Source: a virus | Reading direction: 5' to 3' (one strand) | IMG/VR virus record: IMGVR_UViG_3300044639_000144 | Coordinates: 1-33,192 of that record | DNA length: 33,192 bases | Shown: one piece after another, positions 16,395 through 23,419 of the stretch | Numbering within the stretch: position 1 is the first letter of the stretch | How the letters are laid out: every line of letters starts with the position of its first letter | Notes under the pieces: model-generated | Database searches by the model: none | The model's input: only the letters and a program-made list of their open reading frames with translations | What the model was told of the DNA's origin: nothing | Translations under genes and position numbers: made by a program

Positions 16395-17509
16395 GCTTTA
16401 GATATGGTTCTGGGATAAACAAGCCGGGGTTCAACCCGCTGGGTGCTCAGACGACTACAACTCAAGCTACTTTGTTTAGCTGGGGCTTGAATAGTGCAGG
16501 GCAACTAGGCTTAGGTAACATTACAAACTATTCTTCCCCCAAACAAGTTGGGGCATTAAATAATTGGTCTATGTTAGATGGCGGTAACAACTTTGCGGTT
16601 AGCATCAAAACCGATGGAACATTATGGACTTGGGGAGATAACGGACAAGGTCAACTAGGGCAAGGCAATACTACATACCGCTCATCTCCAGTTCAAGTAG
16701 GCGCTTTAACTACATGGTATAAGATTTCTGCTGGCGGCAGACATACAATAGCAATTAAAACCGATGGTACTTTATGGACATGGGGGGATAATGCCAGCGG
16801 TCGGTTAGGTTTAGGTAACATAACATATTATTCTAGTCCAAAGCAGGTAGGCGTTTTAACTACATGGGCATCAATTGCTGGTGGCGGCAGACATACAATA
16901 GCCGTTAAAACTGATGGCACTCTTTGGACTTGGGGAAATAACGCTCATGGACAACTTGGATTAGGTAATACCACTTCATACTCATCCCCAAAACAAGTAG
17001 GCGTTTTAACTGCTTGGTTAAATATTGCGGCGGGGTATTATTTTACGATAGCTGTTAAAACTGACGGTACTCTTTGGACTTGGGGAAATAATGCTCAAGG
17101 TCAATTAGGACAAGGTAATCTAACATATCGATCATCTCCAGTACAAGTTGGTGTTTTAACTGCTTGGTCTAAGATTTCTGGTGGCGCTTACCACACCATT
17201 TCAATTAAAACCGATGGCACTCTGTGGACTTGGGGAGATAACAGCTTTGGACAACTAGGATTAGGTAACATTACTTATTACTCTAGCCCAAAACAAGTTG
17301 GAGCTTTAACTAATTGGTCAAAAATTGCAGGGGGGCAATTTTATACAATAACTACAAAAACTGATGGCACTTTGTGGAGTTGGGGTAGGAACAGTAATGG
17401 TCAACTAGGTTTAGGTAATATTACTAATTATTCTTCTCCCAAGCAGGTTGGTTCATTAACTACATGGGGCGATGTAGCCGCTGAATACAATAGCACTCTT
17501 GCCACATAA
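16391..17509 (+). CDS. RCC1-type seven-blade propeller protein A2
   Basis: The start is GTG 16391, overlapping the upstream stop (GTGA). It is supported by the N-terminus MSFRYGSGINKPGFNPLGAQ, which aligns with that of the protein at 12299. Seven blades follow, with the most regular sequence of the four paralogues (LWTWGDN and LWTWGNN repeated, GRHTIA(I/V)KTDGT in blades 2 and 3). Blades 2 and 5 are of the RSSPVQ subtype. The last blade ends early (EYNSTLAT), as in the other family members. DNA is AT-rich relative to the fusion gene before it. Probably an adhesin or tail-surface propeller, by inference. Confidence 0.8.
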   Translation: MSFRYGSGINKPGFNPLGAQTTTTQATLFSWGLNSAGQLGLGNITNYSSPKQVGALNNWSMLDGGNNFAVSIKTDGTLWTWGDNGQGQLGQGNTTYRSSPVQVGALTTWYKISAGGRHTIAIKTDGTLWTWGDNASGRLGLGNITYYSSPKQVGVLTTWASIAGGGRHTIAVKTDGTLWTWGNNAHGQLGLGNTTSYSSPKQVGVLTAWLNIAAGYYFTIAVKTDGTLWTWGNNAQGQLGQGNLTYRSSPVQVGVLTAWSKISGGAYHTISIKTDGTLWTWGDNSFGQLGLGNITYYSSPKQVGALTNWSKIAGGQFYTITTKTDGTLWSWGRNSNGQLGLGNITNYSSPKQVGSLTTWGDVAAEYNSTLAT

Positions 17510-17521
17510 AAGAACAACATC

Positions 17522-18685
17522 ATGGCAACTACAACAATTAAATCAGGCGTTCAATACTCAGGTATATGGAACATCAGCAGTCAAGCCAATGCTAAGGGTG
17601 CTGGGACTTGGCCTATTGCTTTTAATCCTCAAGCTCTGTATAGCTGGGGTAGAAATAATAGGGGTCAATTGGGGCTTGGGAATACAACTTATTATTCATC
17701 TCCCAAACAAGTTGGAAGTTTAACTAATTGGTTAAAAATATCTAACGGAAATACTTTTGTAACTGCAATTAAAACGGATGGTACTTTGTGGTCATGGGGC
17801 AGAAATGTTTTTGGTCAACTTGGACTAGGAAATACTACTTATTACTCAAGTCCAAAACAAGTTGGAAGCCTTACTGCATGGAGTGATCTTGCTCTTAGCT
17901 CAGGGTCTAATTCTTCTTTTGCTATTAAAACAGATGGAACCCTGTGGTCTTGGGGATACAACTCAAATGGCGAATTAGGTCAAGGAAATTTGACTAGTTA
18001 CTCATCCCCTAAACAAGTTGGTACATTAACTAATTGGTCTAAAATAGCTTCTGGAACAAGTTTTGTTAGCGCCATTAAAACAGATGGTACGCTATGGGCT
18101 TGGGGATTGAATAGTAGCGGTCGGTTAGGGCTTGGTAATACCACCGATTATTCTTCCCCAAAACAAGTTGGCTCATTAACCGCTTGGTTGTATATTTCTT
18201 GTGGAAATAATTATTGTGTAGCCACTAAATCTGATGGAACAATTTGGTCTTGGGGTGATGGTACTTTTGGTCAACTGGGATTGGGAAATATAACTGCTTA
18301 CTCATCTCCAAAGCAAATAGGCGCACTAACTTCTTGGTCAAATACATCAAATACACAACTGCATACATTAGCTGTTAAAACCGATGGCGCATTATGGGCT
18401 TGGGGTAGAAACAATTTTGGTCAATTGGGTTTAGGTAACACCACTAATTATTCTTCACCCAAACAAGTCGGTGCTTTAACTACTTGGTTAAAAATATCCA
18501 CTGGAATTACTTTTAGTTCGGTAATTAAAACAGATGGAACCCTATGGAGTTGGGGATTAAATGATTATGGTCAATTAGGGCAAGGAAATATAACAAACAG
18601 ATCAAGTCCGGTGCAGGTTGGTGTGCTAACTAATTGGTTATCTACTTGTGCTGGCGGTTACCAAACTTTAGCAATTGCATCATAA
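17522..18685 (+). CDS. RCC1-type seven-blade propeller protein B2
   Basis: The N-terminus MATTTIKSGVQYSGIWNISS matches the SGVQYSGIW element of the protein at 13465. Seven blades follow; blade 2 carries a small insertion (LALSSGSNSSFAIK), blade 5 diverges (SNTSNTQLHTLAVK), and blade 7 is the only RSSPVQ subtype. The gene starts 12 bases after A2 without a clear SD, so it is probably coupled. The protein ends in the middle of the last blade (YQTLAIAS), a shared feature that lets the N-terminal segment complete the ring, as in Velcro-closed propellers; that closure is inferred. Confidence 0.8.
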   Translation: MATTTIKSGVQYSGIWNISSQANAKGAGTWPIAFNPQALYSWGRNNRGQLGLGNTTYYSSPKQVGSLTNWLKISNGNTFVTAIKTDGTLWSWGRNVFGQLGLGNTTYYSSPKQVGSLTAWSDLALSSGSNSSFAIKTDGTLWSWGYNSNGELGQGNLTSYSSPKQVGTLTNWSKIASGTSFVSAIKTDGTLWAWGLNSSGRLGLGNTTDYSSPKQVGSLTAWLYISCGNNYCVATKSDGTIWSWGDGTFGQLGLGNITAYSSPKQIGALTSWSNTSNTQLHTLAVKTDGALWAWGRNNFGQLGLGNTTNYSSPKQVGALTTWLKISTGITFSSVIKTDGTLWSWGLNDYGQLGQGNITNRSSPVQVGVLTNWLSTCAGGYQTLAIAS

Positions 18686-18713
18686 AATTTACATTTTTTT
18701 AAAGGAGTCTTAA

Positions 18714-18764
18714 ATGACACATTTCGTGCAAATCCTCAATGGTGAGGTAAAACAAGTGATATAA
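18714..18764 (+). pseudogene. 16-codon 5' stub of a gene homologous to the one at 19379
   Basis: A full SD (AAAGGAG, 18701-18707) and an ATG at 18714 open a frame reading [16 protein letters not shown], then TAA. It aligns with the first 16 codons of the gene at 19379 (MTHYVQVIGGEIKQVW), including the upstream T-rich and AAGGAGT stretch. The homology ends where the homing endonuclease region begins. Differences at both silent and replacement positions show a diverged homologue, not a fresh copy. The simplest reading is a recipient gene cut off when the endonuclease plus a replacement gene came in. The frame could still be translated as a leader peptide. Confidence 0.7.
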
Positions 18765-18771
18765 TGTGTGC

Positions 18772-19368
18772 ATGGACGCACACTTCTGTTACTACATTTA
18801 CGCTTATCTACGGGATGACTGGACTCCTTATTACATAGGTAAAGGGAAAGGCAGACGCTTTCGTGCCCCGCATAAAAAGAACATTGCCGTTCCCAAAGAT
18901 CGTACAAAAATTGTGTTGATGGAATTTAACTTGTCTGAAGTCGGTGCATTGGCGTTGGAGCGCAGATACATTGAGTGGTATGGCAGAAAAGATATTGGCA
19001 CTGGGATATTGAGAAATTTGACTGACGGCGGGGAAGGTCAGTCTGGGCGTGTTTTATCGGAAGACCACAAGGCAAAGATAAAAGCGGCAATGATTAAGAA
19101 TGCTTATTGGACAGGCAAGGTGGTTCCAGAAGATGTGCGGCAAAAGATGTCTGCTGGCAGAATTGGGATGAAACTGTCCGAAGAGCATAAAAACAACATT
19201 CGTCAGTCTTTGCTTGGTAAAATTAAATCTGAAGAAACAAGGTTGAAGTTAAGCCAAGCAAACAAAGGAAAGACAAGCAACCGCAAGGGTGTTAAAGTTT
19301 CCGATGAAACAAGACAACGGATGATTGAGGCTCGTAACAAAAGAGTTTTAAACACTGTAAATTTTTAA
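18772..19368 (+). CDS. GIY-YIG homing endonuclease with NUMOD3-type DNA-binding repeats
   Basis: I chose ATG 18772 ([13 protein letters not shown]); a GTG at 18766 is also in frame. The 198-aa protein has a GIY-YIG nuclease domain at residues 5-90: YYIYAYL, then [13 protein letters not shown], with conserved Tyr/Gly/Arg residues, and [11 protein letters not shown] supplying acidic and Tyr residues. The C-terminal half has repeated NUMOD3-like units ([59 protein letters not shown]) that would grip DNA along a target. Free-standing nucleases of this kind cut related genomes lacking the insertion and spread by gene conversion. Its stop lies in the T-rich stretch leading to the SD of the next gene. 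Confidence 0.9.
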   Translation: MDAHFCYYIYAYLRDDWTPYYIGKGKGRRFRAPHKKNIAVPKDRTKIVLMEFNLSEVGALALERRYIEWYGRKDIGTGILRNLTDGGEGQSGRVLSEDHKAKIKAAMIKNAYWTGKVVPEDVRQKMSAGRIGMKLSEEHKNNIRQSLLGKIKSEETRLKLSQANKGKTSNRKGVKVSDETRQRMIEARNKRVLNTVNF

Positions 19369-19378
19369 GGAGTAAGTT

Positions 19379-19768
19379 ATGACACATTATGTCCAAGTAA
19401 TTGGGGGCGAAATTAAGCAAGTTTGGGACACACCTCCATCTGAAGGTGTTGGTAACAACGGCTGGCGTAACGCTGTCGAAGTTCGTCCTGCTATTCAAGC
19501 TGGTCGCCAAGGCTACACAGCCCACCGCTTTGACCTGAACACTGATCCAGTGCAGATCATCTGGGATACCTATGAGATTTCCGTGGATGACCGCAAAGGT
19601 GGCATGAAGTCCAACGCTGGCTTTGAGTTCCAAATGGTTGTGAACCAACAGGCTCGTGATCCTGCAACTTATGATGCCGCCGCCATTGAGACTGCTCGTC
19701 AGGCTATGGTTGCCAAGCAAGCCGCTATTGAAGCCTGCACTACGCACGACCAGTTAGACGCTCTGTAA
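19379..19768 (+). CDS. Conserved-type phage protein, 129 aa, possibly tail-fibre associated
   Basis: The protein begins MTHYVQVIGGEIKQVWDTPP and continues with a compact domain (GWRNAVEVRPAIQAGRQGY, then VQIIWDTYEISVDDRKGG). It ends in an Ala-rich helix (YDAAAIETARQAMVAKQAAI). This arrangement, a small N-terminal domain with a helical tail, is seen in tail fibre assembly and related proteins, but I cannot name a family. The SD AAGGAG lies upstream. Its likely homologue is the 16-codon stub at 18714, so it may be the replacement copy delivered with the endonuclease. Confidence 0.6.
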   Translation: MTHYVQVIGGEIKQVWDTPPSEGVGNNGWRNAVEVRPAIQAGRQGYTAHRFDLNTDPVQIIWDTYEISVDDRKGGMKSNAGFEFQMVVNQQARDPATYDAAAIETARQAMVAKQAAIEACTTHDQLDAL

Positions 19769-19864
19769 GCTGTTGCCTGCAAAGCACAACGACAAATTTT
19801 TTGTTTGGTTGGGCAAAAAGCCGCTATCTATCTTGTATCATGGCTCCATTAACAAGGAGTTAAA
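19769..19864 (+). promoter_or_regulatory. 96-base gap; weak promoter candidate before the sugar cassette
   Basis: This is the largest non-coding gap in the window. It contains an AT-rich stretch (CAAATTTTTTG around 19794), TTGTTT at 19801-19806 and TATCTA 18 bases further on at 19825-19830, plus TATCAT at 19836-19841. These fit sigma70 boxes poorly. AAGGAG about 7 bases before ATG 19865 is clear. The gap could carry the start of transcription for the methyltransferase-to-epimerase gene run, but only position supports this. Confidence 0.3.
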
Positions 19865-20446
19865 ATGAAGATCAACTTAGGTAGTGGCTATAAGCGTATT
19901 GACGGGTTCCTTAACATTGATGATGACCCGCTGGTTGAGCCAGATTTCCTTTGCAATATTGAGAGCGACAAGTTGCCCCTTGAGGACAACTCTGTTGACG
20001 AGATCCGTGCCCACCACATCCTAGAGCACATTGGGGACGGTTTCATTCCCCTGATGAAAGAGCTACACCGTGTATGCAAGCATGGTGCTTTGCTGGACAT
20101 TGTGGTTCCCCACCACTTCCACGACAACTTCTACGGCGATCCTACCCATAAGCGTCCCATCACTGTGAGCGGGATGTACATGTTCTCACGTAAGCACTGC
20201 GAAGAGCACCGTGATACTTACGGCTCAAGCTCTGGTATGGCTTTGAAGTACAACATTGACTTTGACATTGAGTCGTTTGACTTTGAGTACGACCCCTTTT
20301 ATCACGGACTGCTGGACATGATGAAGCAGAAGACCGAGAACGGCACATTGACGCATGACGAGAATCAGATGTTCAGGCGTTTAATGAGGGAAGCGAACAA
20401 TGTGGCGCTTCATACTTTAATCAAAATGAAAGCGGTGAAAGAATGA
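19865..20446 (+). CDS. SAM-dependent methyltransferase (class I, Methyltransf_11-like)
   Basis: The 193-aa product begins MKINLGSGYKRIDGFLNIDD, with the glycine-rich motif I (NLGSG) and an acidic residue after the second strand (NIDDDP). LPLEDNSVDEIRAHHILEHI is the motif around the methyl-transfer site, and LLDIVVPHHF is the following strand. Proteins starting like this are common among sugar-modifying methyltransferases in surface-polysaccharide loci. It heads a run of six overlapping genes for activated sugars and overlaps the next by four bases (ATGA), so methylation of a sugar or surface glycan is the likely job. The acceptor is not predictable. Confidence 0.75.
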   Translation: MKINLGSGYKRIDGFLNIDDDPLVEPDFLCNIESDKLPLEDNSVDEIRAHHILEHIGDGFIPLMKELHRVCKHGALLDIVVPHHFHDNFYGDPTHKRPITVSGMYMFSRKHCEEHRDTYGSSSGMALKYNIDFDIESFDFEYDPFYHGLLDMMKQKTENGTLTHDENQMFRRLMREANNVALHTLIKMKAVKE

Positions 20447-21228
20447 AAAGAATTCTAGTGATGGGGTTACCCGGTGCAGGCAAGACCACTTTAGCCCAGC
20501 ACATCCTTGAACACTTGCAAAACGAACGCAAGACGGTCATGTGGCTTAACGCCGATGATGTGCGCAAAAAGTACAACGACTGGGACTTCTCCCACGAAGG
20601 TCGTATTCGCCAAAGCTTGCGTATGCGCGAGTTGGCTGACAGCTACGATGTAGATTATGTGATCTGCGACTTTGTTGCCCCCTTGGTAGAGATGCGTAAC
20701 AACTTCAAGGCTGACTGGACTATCTGGGTTGATACGATTGACCAAGGTCGGTTTGAAGACACCAACAAGGTATTTATTCCTCCGAAGGAATATGATTTTA
20801 GGATCACCGAGCAGAAGTCTGAGCAGTGGGGTGAGTTTATTGCCGCGCACATCCTAGACGACCGCCGCCGCCCTTTGTTTGATTGGCAAAAAGAAACAGT
20901 CCAAATGCTTGGCAGATGGCAACCTTGGCACGCAGGACACCGCAAGTTGTTTGAGCGAGCACTGGCAAAGACTGGTCAGGTTGTGATTCAGATTAGGGAC
21001 TGTCAGGGCTGGAACGGATCTAACCCGTTTGCCGCCAATCAAGTCAAAGAGTTCATTAGCCGTGACTTAGACCCTCTGTACCAAGGTCAGTACGAGGTTC
21101 AATTGGTTCCCAACATTGTCAACATAACCTATGGTCGTGATGTTGGCTACAAGATTGAGCAGGAATCTTTTGATGACGCTACCCACGCTATCTCTGCTAC
21201 CAAGATACGCAAAGAGATGGGTGTGTGA
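20443..21228 (+). CDS. Bifunctional: APS-kinase-like P-loop kinase plus nucleotidyltransferase
   Basis: The 261-aa protein has two parts. The N-terminal part (1 to about 145) has a Walker A GLPGAGKTT (8-16), an LNADDVRKK segment, FSHEGRIRQSLRM and VICDFVAPLVEMRNN, and later KEYDFRI; this order fits adenylylsulfate kinases. The C-terminal part (about 155-261) has GRWQPWHAGHRKLFERAL with the HxGH at 163-166, YGRDVGY, and an ISATKIRKEM end motif, the signature of HxGH nucleotidyltransferases (NMNAT, PPAT and ATP sulfurylase types). Possible outputs are PAPS for the sulfotransferase at 14622, a nucleotide sugar, or NAD-type salvage. Motifs alone cannot decide. ATGA and GTGA overlaps on both sides indicate tight coupling. 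Confidence 0.75.
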   Translation: MKRILVMGLPGAGKTTLAQHILEHLQNERKTVMWLNADDVRKKYNDWDFSHEGRIRQSLRMRELADSYDVDYVICDFVAPLVEMRNNFKADWTIWVDTIDQGRFEDTNKVFIPPKEYDFRITEQKSEQWGEFIAAHILDDRRRPLFDWQKETVQMLGRWQPWHAGHRKLFERALAKTGQVVIQIRDCQGWNGSNPFAANQVKEFISRDLDPLYQGQYEVQLVPNIVNITYGRDVGYKIEQESFDDATHAISATKIRKEMGV

Positions 21229-21638
21229 TCGTTTTCACCAATGGGTGCTTTGACGTGCTCCATCGTGGGCACGTCGAGTACCTTAAACAGTCCCGTAAGC
21301 TAGGGAAAAAACTTATTGTGGGTCTGAACTCGGACGAGTCAGTAAAACGCCTCAAAGGCTTGAATAGACCCATCAATAACGAAGAAGATCGCAAGGCAGT
21401 TCTGTTGGCGCTGAGGTTTGTGGATGAGGTCATCATTTTTGATGATCCAACGCCGCTATCGTTAATTCAGGTACTGAGACCAGACATCATCACCAAGGGT
21501 GGAGACTACAAGCTAGAGCAGGTTGTGGGTTATACGTTTGTCAAACAGACAGTCATTATTCCGTTCTTGGACGGATATTCATCAACAAGGATTATCAATG
21601 AGACTATCAGGGATTGTGAAAAAGGGTTGGGGATCTGA
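21225..21638 (+). CDS. hldE (C-terminal domain type): D-glycero-beta-D-manno-heptose 1-phosphate adenylyltransferase (HldE C-domain type)
   Basis: The GTG start overlaps the upstream TGA. The 137-aa product is a stand-alone form of the HldE/RfaE2 domain: FTNGCFDVLHRGHVEYL contains the HxGH at 13-16, SDESVKRLKG follows at about residues 36-45, then the DVIIFDDPTP-like VDEVIIFDDPTP segment, DIITKGGDY and the YSSTRIIN end motif. The family transfers AMP from ATP onto heptose 1-phosphate to make ADP-heptose, the donor for the LPS inner core. Length is normal for the domain (about 130-160). The kinase domain sits two genes on, at 21948, so the fused HldE of many bacteria is here split. Related cytidylyltransferases for glycerol share the motif; the neighbours favour heptose. 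Confidence 0.85.
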   Translation: MIVFTNGCFDVLHRGHVEYLKQSRKLGKKLIVGLNSDESVKRLKGLNRPINNEEDRKAVLLALRFVDEVIIFDDPTPLSLIQVLRPDIITKGGDYKLEQVVGYTFVKQTVIIPFLDGYSSTRIINETIRDCEKGLGI

Positions 21639-21960
21639 GCTAATCTGGGCTACCAACGACAAATACTGCGGAAAACTGCTGACCTTTAAGCAAGGTGCTA
21701 AGTTTTCCATGCACTTTCATGCCGTCAAGGATGAGACTTGGCTTGTTCAAAGCGGTATGTTCAAGGTGATCTACATTGACACAAAGGATGCCAGCCACCA
21801 CGAGCAGGTATTGAACATTGGGGACAAGTGGCACAACCCACCACTCATGCCGCACCAGTTAGTTTGTTTAACAGCGGGTGCAATCATGGAGGTTTCTACG
21901 GCTGACTCCGTGGAAGACAATTACCGCGTTAAAGCTGGAGATAGTCAATGCGCATACTAG
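21598..21960 (+). CDS. Cupin protein, sugar-phosphate isomerase or binding type
   Basis: ATG 21598 (MRLSGIVKKGWGSELIW) is chosen because the homologous cupin block begins there. An earlier in-frame start would lie deep in the adenylyltransferase gene. The overlap with that gene is 41 bases. The 120-aa protein has one cupin barrel with ligands H39, H41, E46 (SMHFHAVKDETW) and H86 (MPHQL). This resembles the C-terminal cupin of mannose-6-phosphate isomerase and GDP-mannose pyrophosphorylase. Small cupins beside HldE-type genes are common. It might isomerise a sugar phosphate ahead of the kinase, but no substrate-specific residue is visible. Confidence 0.7.
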   Translation: MRLSGIVKKGWGSELIWATNDKYCGKLLTFKQGAKFSMHFHAVKDETWLVQSGMFKVIYIDTKDASHHEQVLNIGDKWHNPPLMPHQLVCLTAGAIMEVSTADSVEDNYRVKAGDSQCAY

Positions 21961-22661
21961 TGATTGGAGACGCCTGCATAGATGAGTACAGGTACGGTGA
22001 GATATTAAGGCTAAACCCTGAGTCTACTGCGCCGCTACTCAACTTTGAGAACAGCGAAGAGAAGATGGGCATGGCGTACAACGTGGCTCAGAACCTTGAA
22101 GCGTTTGGGGCAGAAGTTACGCTGTGTGTCAGTGATCAACTGTCCCGCAAGATCCGCTACATTGATCGTAGAACTGGGGAGCACCTTCTTCGGGTAGATC
22201 AGGACGTGGAAGCCCAGCCGTATGACTTTAGCACCACTTTGGAAGACTTTGATGCCATTGTGATCTCTGACTACAACAAGGGCTATGTTTGGGTTGAGAC
22301 AATCAAGGAGCTTAGGCATCAGTTCAAAGGAGCCATCTACATGGACACCAAGAAACGCGACTTGGCAGACTTCCCTGACATCTACATCAAGATCAACGAG
22401 AGGGAGATGTCTGAGTCCTACTCACTGCCTGATCCAGAACATCTGATTGTGACCCATGGCGCTAAGGGTTGTGAATACATGGACAACATGTACCGTGCCA
22501 AGCCTATTGAGGTAGTAGATGTCTGTGGGGCTGGAGACGTGTTCCTAGCCGCTATGGTGGTCAAGCACCTAGAGACTGGCGATATGAACATAGCCTTGCC
22601 GTTTGCCAACGAGAAGGCGGCAATATCTTGCCAAAGTTTGGGAGCTGTATGCGTATCTTAA
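21948..22661 (+). CDS. hldE (N-terminal domain type): Heptose 7-phosphate kinase-like, PfkB family (HldE N-domain type), compact
   Basis: The 237-aa product follows HldE kinase closely at the ends: VIGDACIDEYRYGEILRLNP at the N-terminus, a MAYNVAQNLEAFGAEVTL segment in place of the usual GGAANVA, ISDYNKGY, and VVDVCGAGDVFLAAM with the catalytic Asp 197. HldE kinase domains are about 310-330 aa. About 80 residues, mainly the region between VTL and the RVDQD segment, are missing, so the lid or substrate part is reduced. The reaction expected is phosphorylation of D-glycero-D-manno-heptose 7-phosphate at C1. It overlaps the cupin by 13 bases and the epimerase by 13. Activity should be treated as uncertain because of the deletion. 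Confidence 0.75.
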   Translation: MRILVIGDACIDEYRYGEILRLNPESTAPLLNFENSEEKMGMAYNVAQNLEAFGAEVTLCVSDQLSRKIRYIDRRTGEHLLRVDQDVEAQPYDFSTTLEDFDAIVISDYNKGYVWVETIKELRHQFKGAIYMDTKKRDLADFPDIYIKINEREMSESYSLPDPEHLIVTHGAKGCEYMDNMYRAKPIEVVDVCGAGDVFLAAMVVKHLETGDMNIALPFANEKAAISCQSLGAVCVS

Positions 22662-23419
22662 TTACAGGTTACAAAGGCTTTATTGGGCAGAACATGGTCA
22701 AAGCCTTGTCAGACCACGAGCTAGACCTGTGTGATTTGGGTGACGAGTATTCCCTCTACGGAATAGATCAAGTCATTCACCTTGGGGCGATCTCTGATAC
22801 CCGTTGTGATGATTGGTCAGCTCTACGCAAGCAAAACGTGGGTTATTCCATTACTTTGATGGAGCGGTGTCAGAAGTACAGCATACCTCTTCAGATAGCC
22901 TCATCTGCATCGGTCTATGGCCCCCACAACACGACGTTCAAGGAAACTGACCTCGTAGCACCAGCCAACCTTTACGCCAAGTCTAAGGCGTTTGTAGAGG
23001 GCTACTTTCACGACATGCGCCCAGAGTCCCCTGTTCAGATCTTTCGCTACTTCAACGTGTACGGCGACCACGAGGATCACAAGGGTGATCAGGCTTCACC
23101 GTTCCACAAGTTTCGAGAGCAGGCTAAGACTGGTGTGATCAAGATATTTGAGGGTAGCGATGAGTTTAAGAGGGACTTTATCCATGTGGATGAGGTGATC
23201 AGCATCCACAAGAAGTTCTTCAATGTGACAAAATCTGGTATTTGGAACGTGGGTACTGGAAAAGCAATATCATTCGCAGAGGTTGCCCACTTGGCAAGTA
23301 TTGAAATACCAGCGAAAATAGAAACAATTCCGATGCCCGAAGACCTAAAGTCTGGGTATCAAAAGTTTACCCAAGCCGATTTAACCAAGATCAAGGCAAC
23401 CCTGAAAAATGAGCGATGA
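22649..23419 (+). CDS. hldD: ADP-L-glycero-D-manno-heptose 6-epimerase (HldD-like)
   Basis: The start is ATG 22649 (MRILITGYKGFIG). The TTG at 22628 would extend further into the kinase gene. The 256-aa product is an extended short-chain dehydrogenase: a GYKGFIGQN nucleotide loop, SSASVYG with the catalytic Ser/Thr region, and YAKSK with the Tyr-Lys pair. A C-terminal half strongly recalls HldD: RYFNVYGDHEDHKGDQAS, FEGSDEFKRDFIHVDEV, GIWNVGTGKAISF and YQKFTQADL. HldD converts the ADP-D-D-heptose made by HldE into the L,D form used in LPS. Length is about 50 residues shorter than E. coli HldD (310 aa). It is the last gene of the sugar run and overlaps the lysis-region gene by 11 bases. Confidence 0.85.
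   Translation: MRILITGYKGFIGQNMVKALSDHELDLCDLGDEYSLYGIDQVIHLGAISDTRCDDWSALRKQNVGYSITLMERCQKYSIPLQIASSASVYGPHNTTFKETDLVAPANLYAKSKAFVEGYFHDMRPESPVQIFRYFNVYGDHEDHKGDQASPFHKFREQAKTGVIKIFEGSDEFKRDFIHVDEVISIHKKFFNVTKSGIWNVGTGKAISFAEVAHLASIEIPAKIETIPMPEDLKSGYQKFTQADLTKIKATLKNER

Noticed and set aside
12395-18680. Repeated 150-base units as a possible CRISPR array
   Set aside because: The repeats are in-frame coding blades of about 50 residues, diverge from each other, have no unique spacers of 30-40 bases, and lie in four open genes.
12395-18680. Diversity-generating retroelement acting on the propeller genes
   Set aside because: No reverse transcriptase gene and no adenine-biased template copy were seen in this window. 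Blade variation is spread over all codon positions.
18764-18820. ATG at 18764 as an alternative start near the endonuclease
   Set aside because: It is in another frame and stops soon after. The in-frame ATG at 18772 gives the GIY-YIG domain.
19769-19864. Rho-independent terminator after the gene at 19379
   Set aside because: There is a T-run, but no adequate GC stem precedes it.
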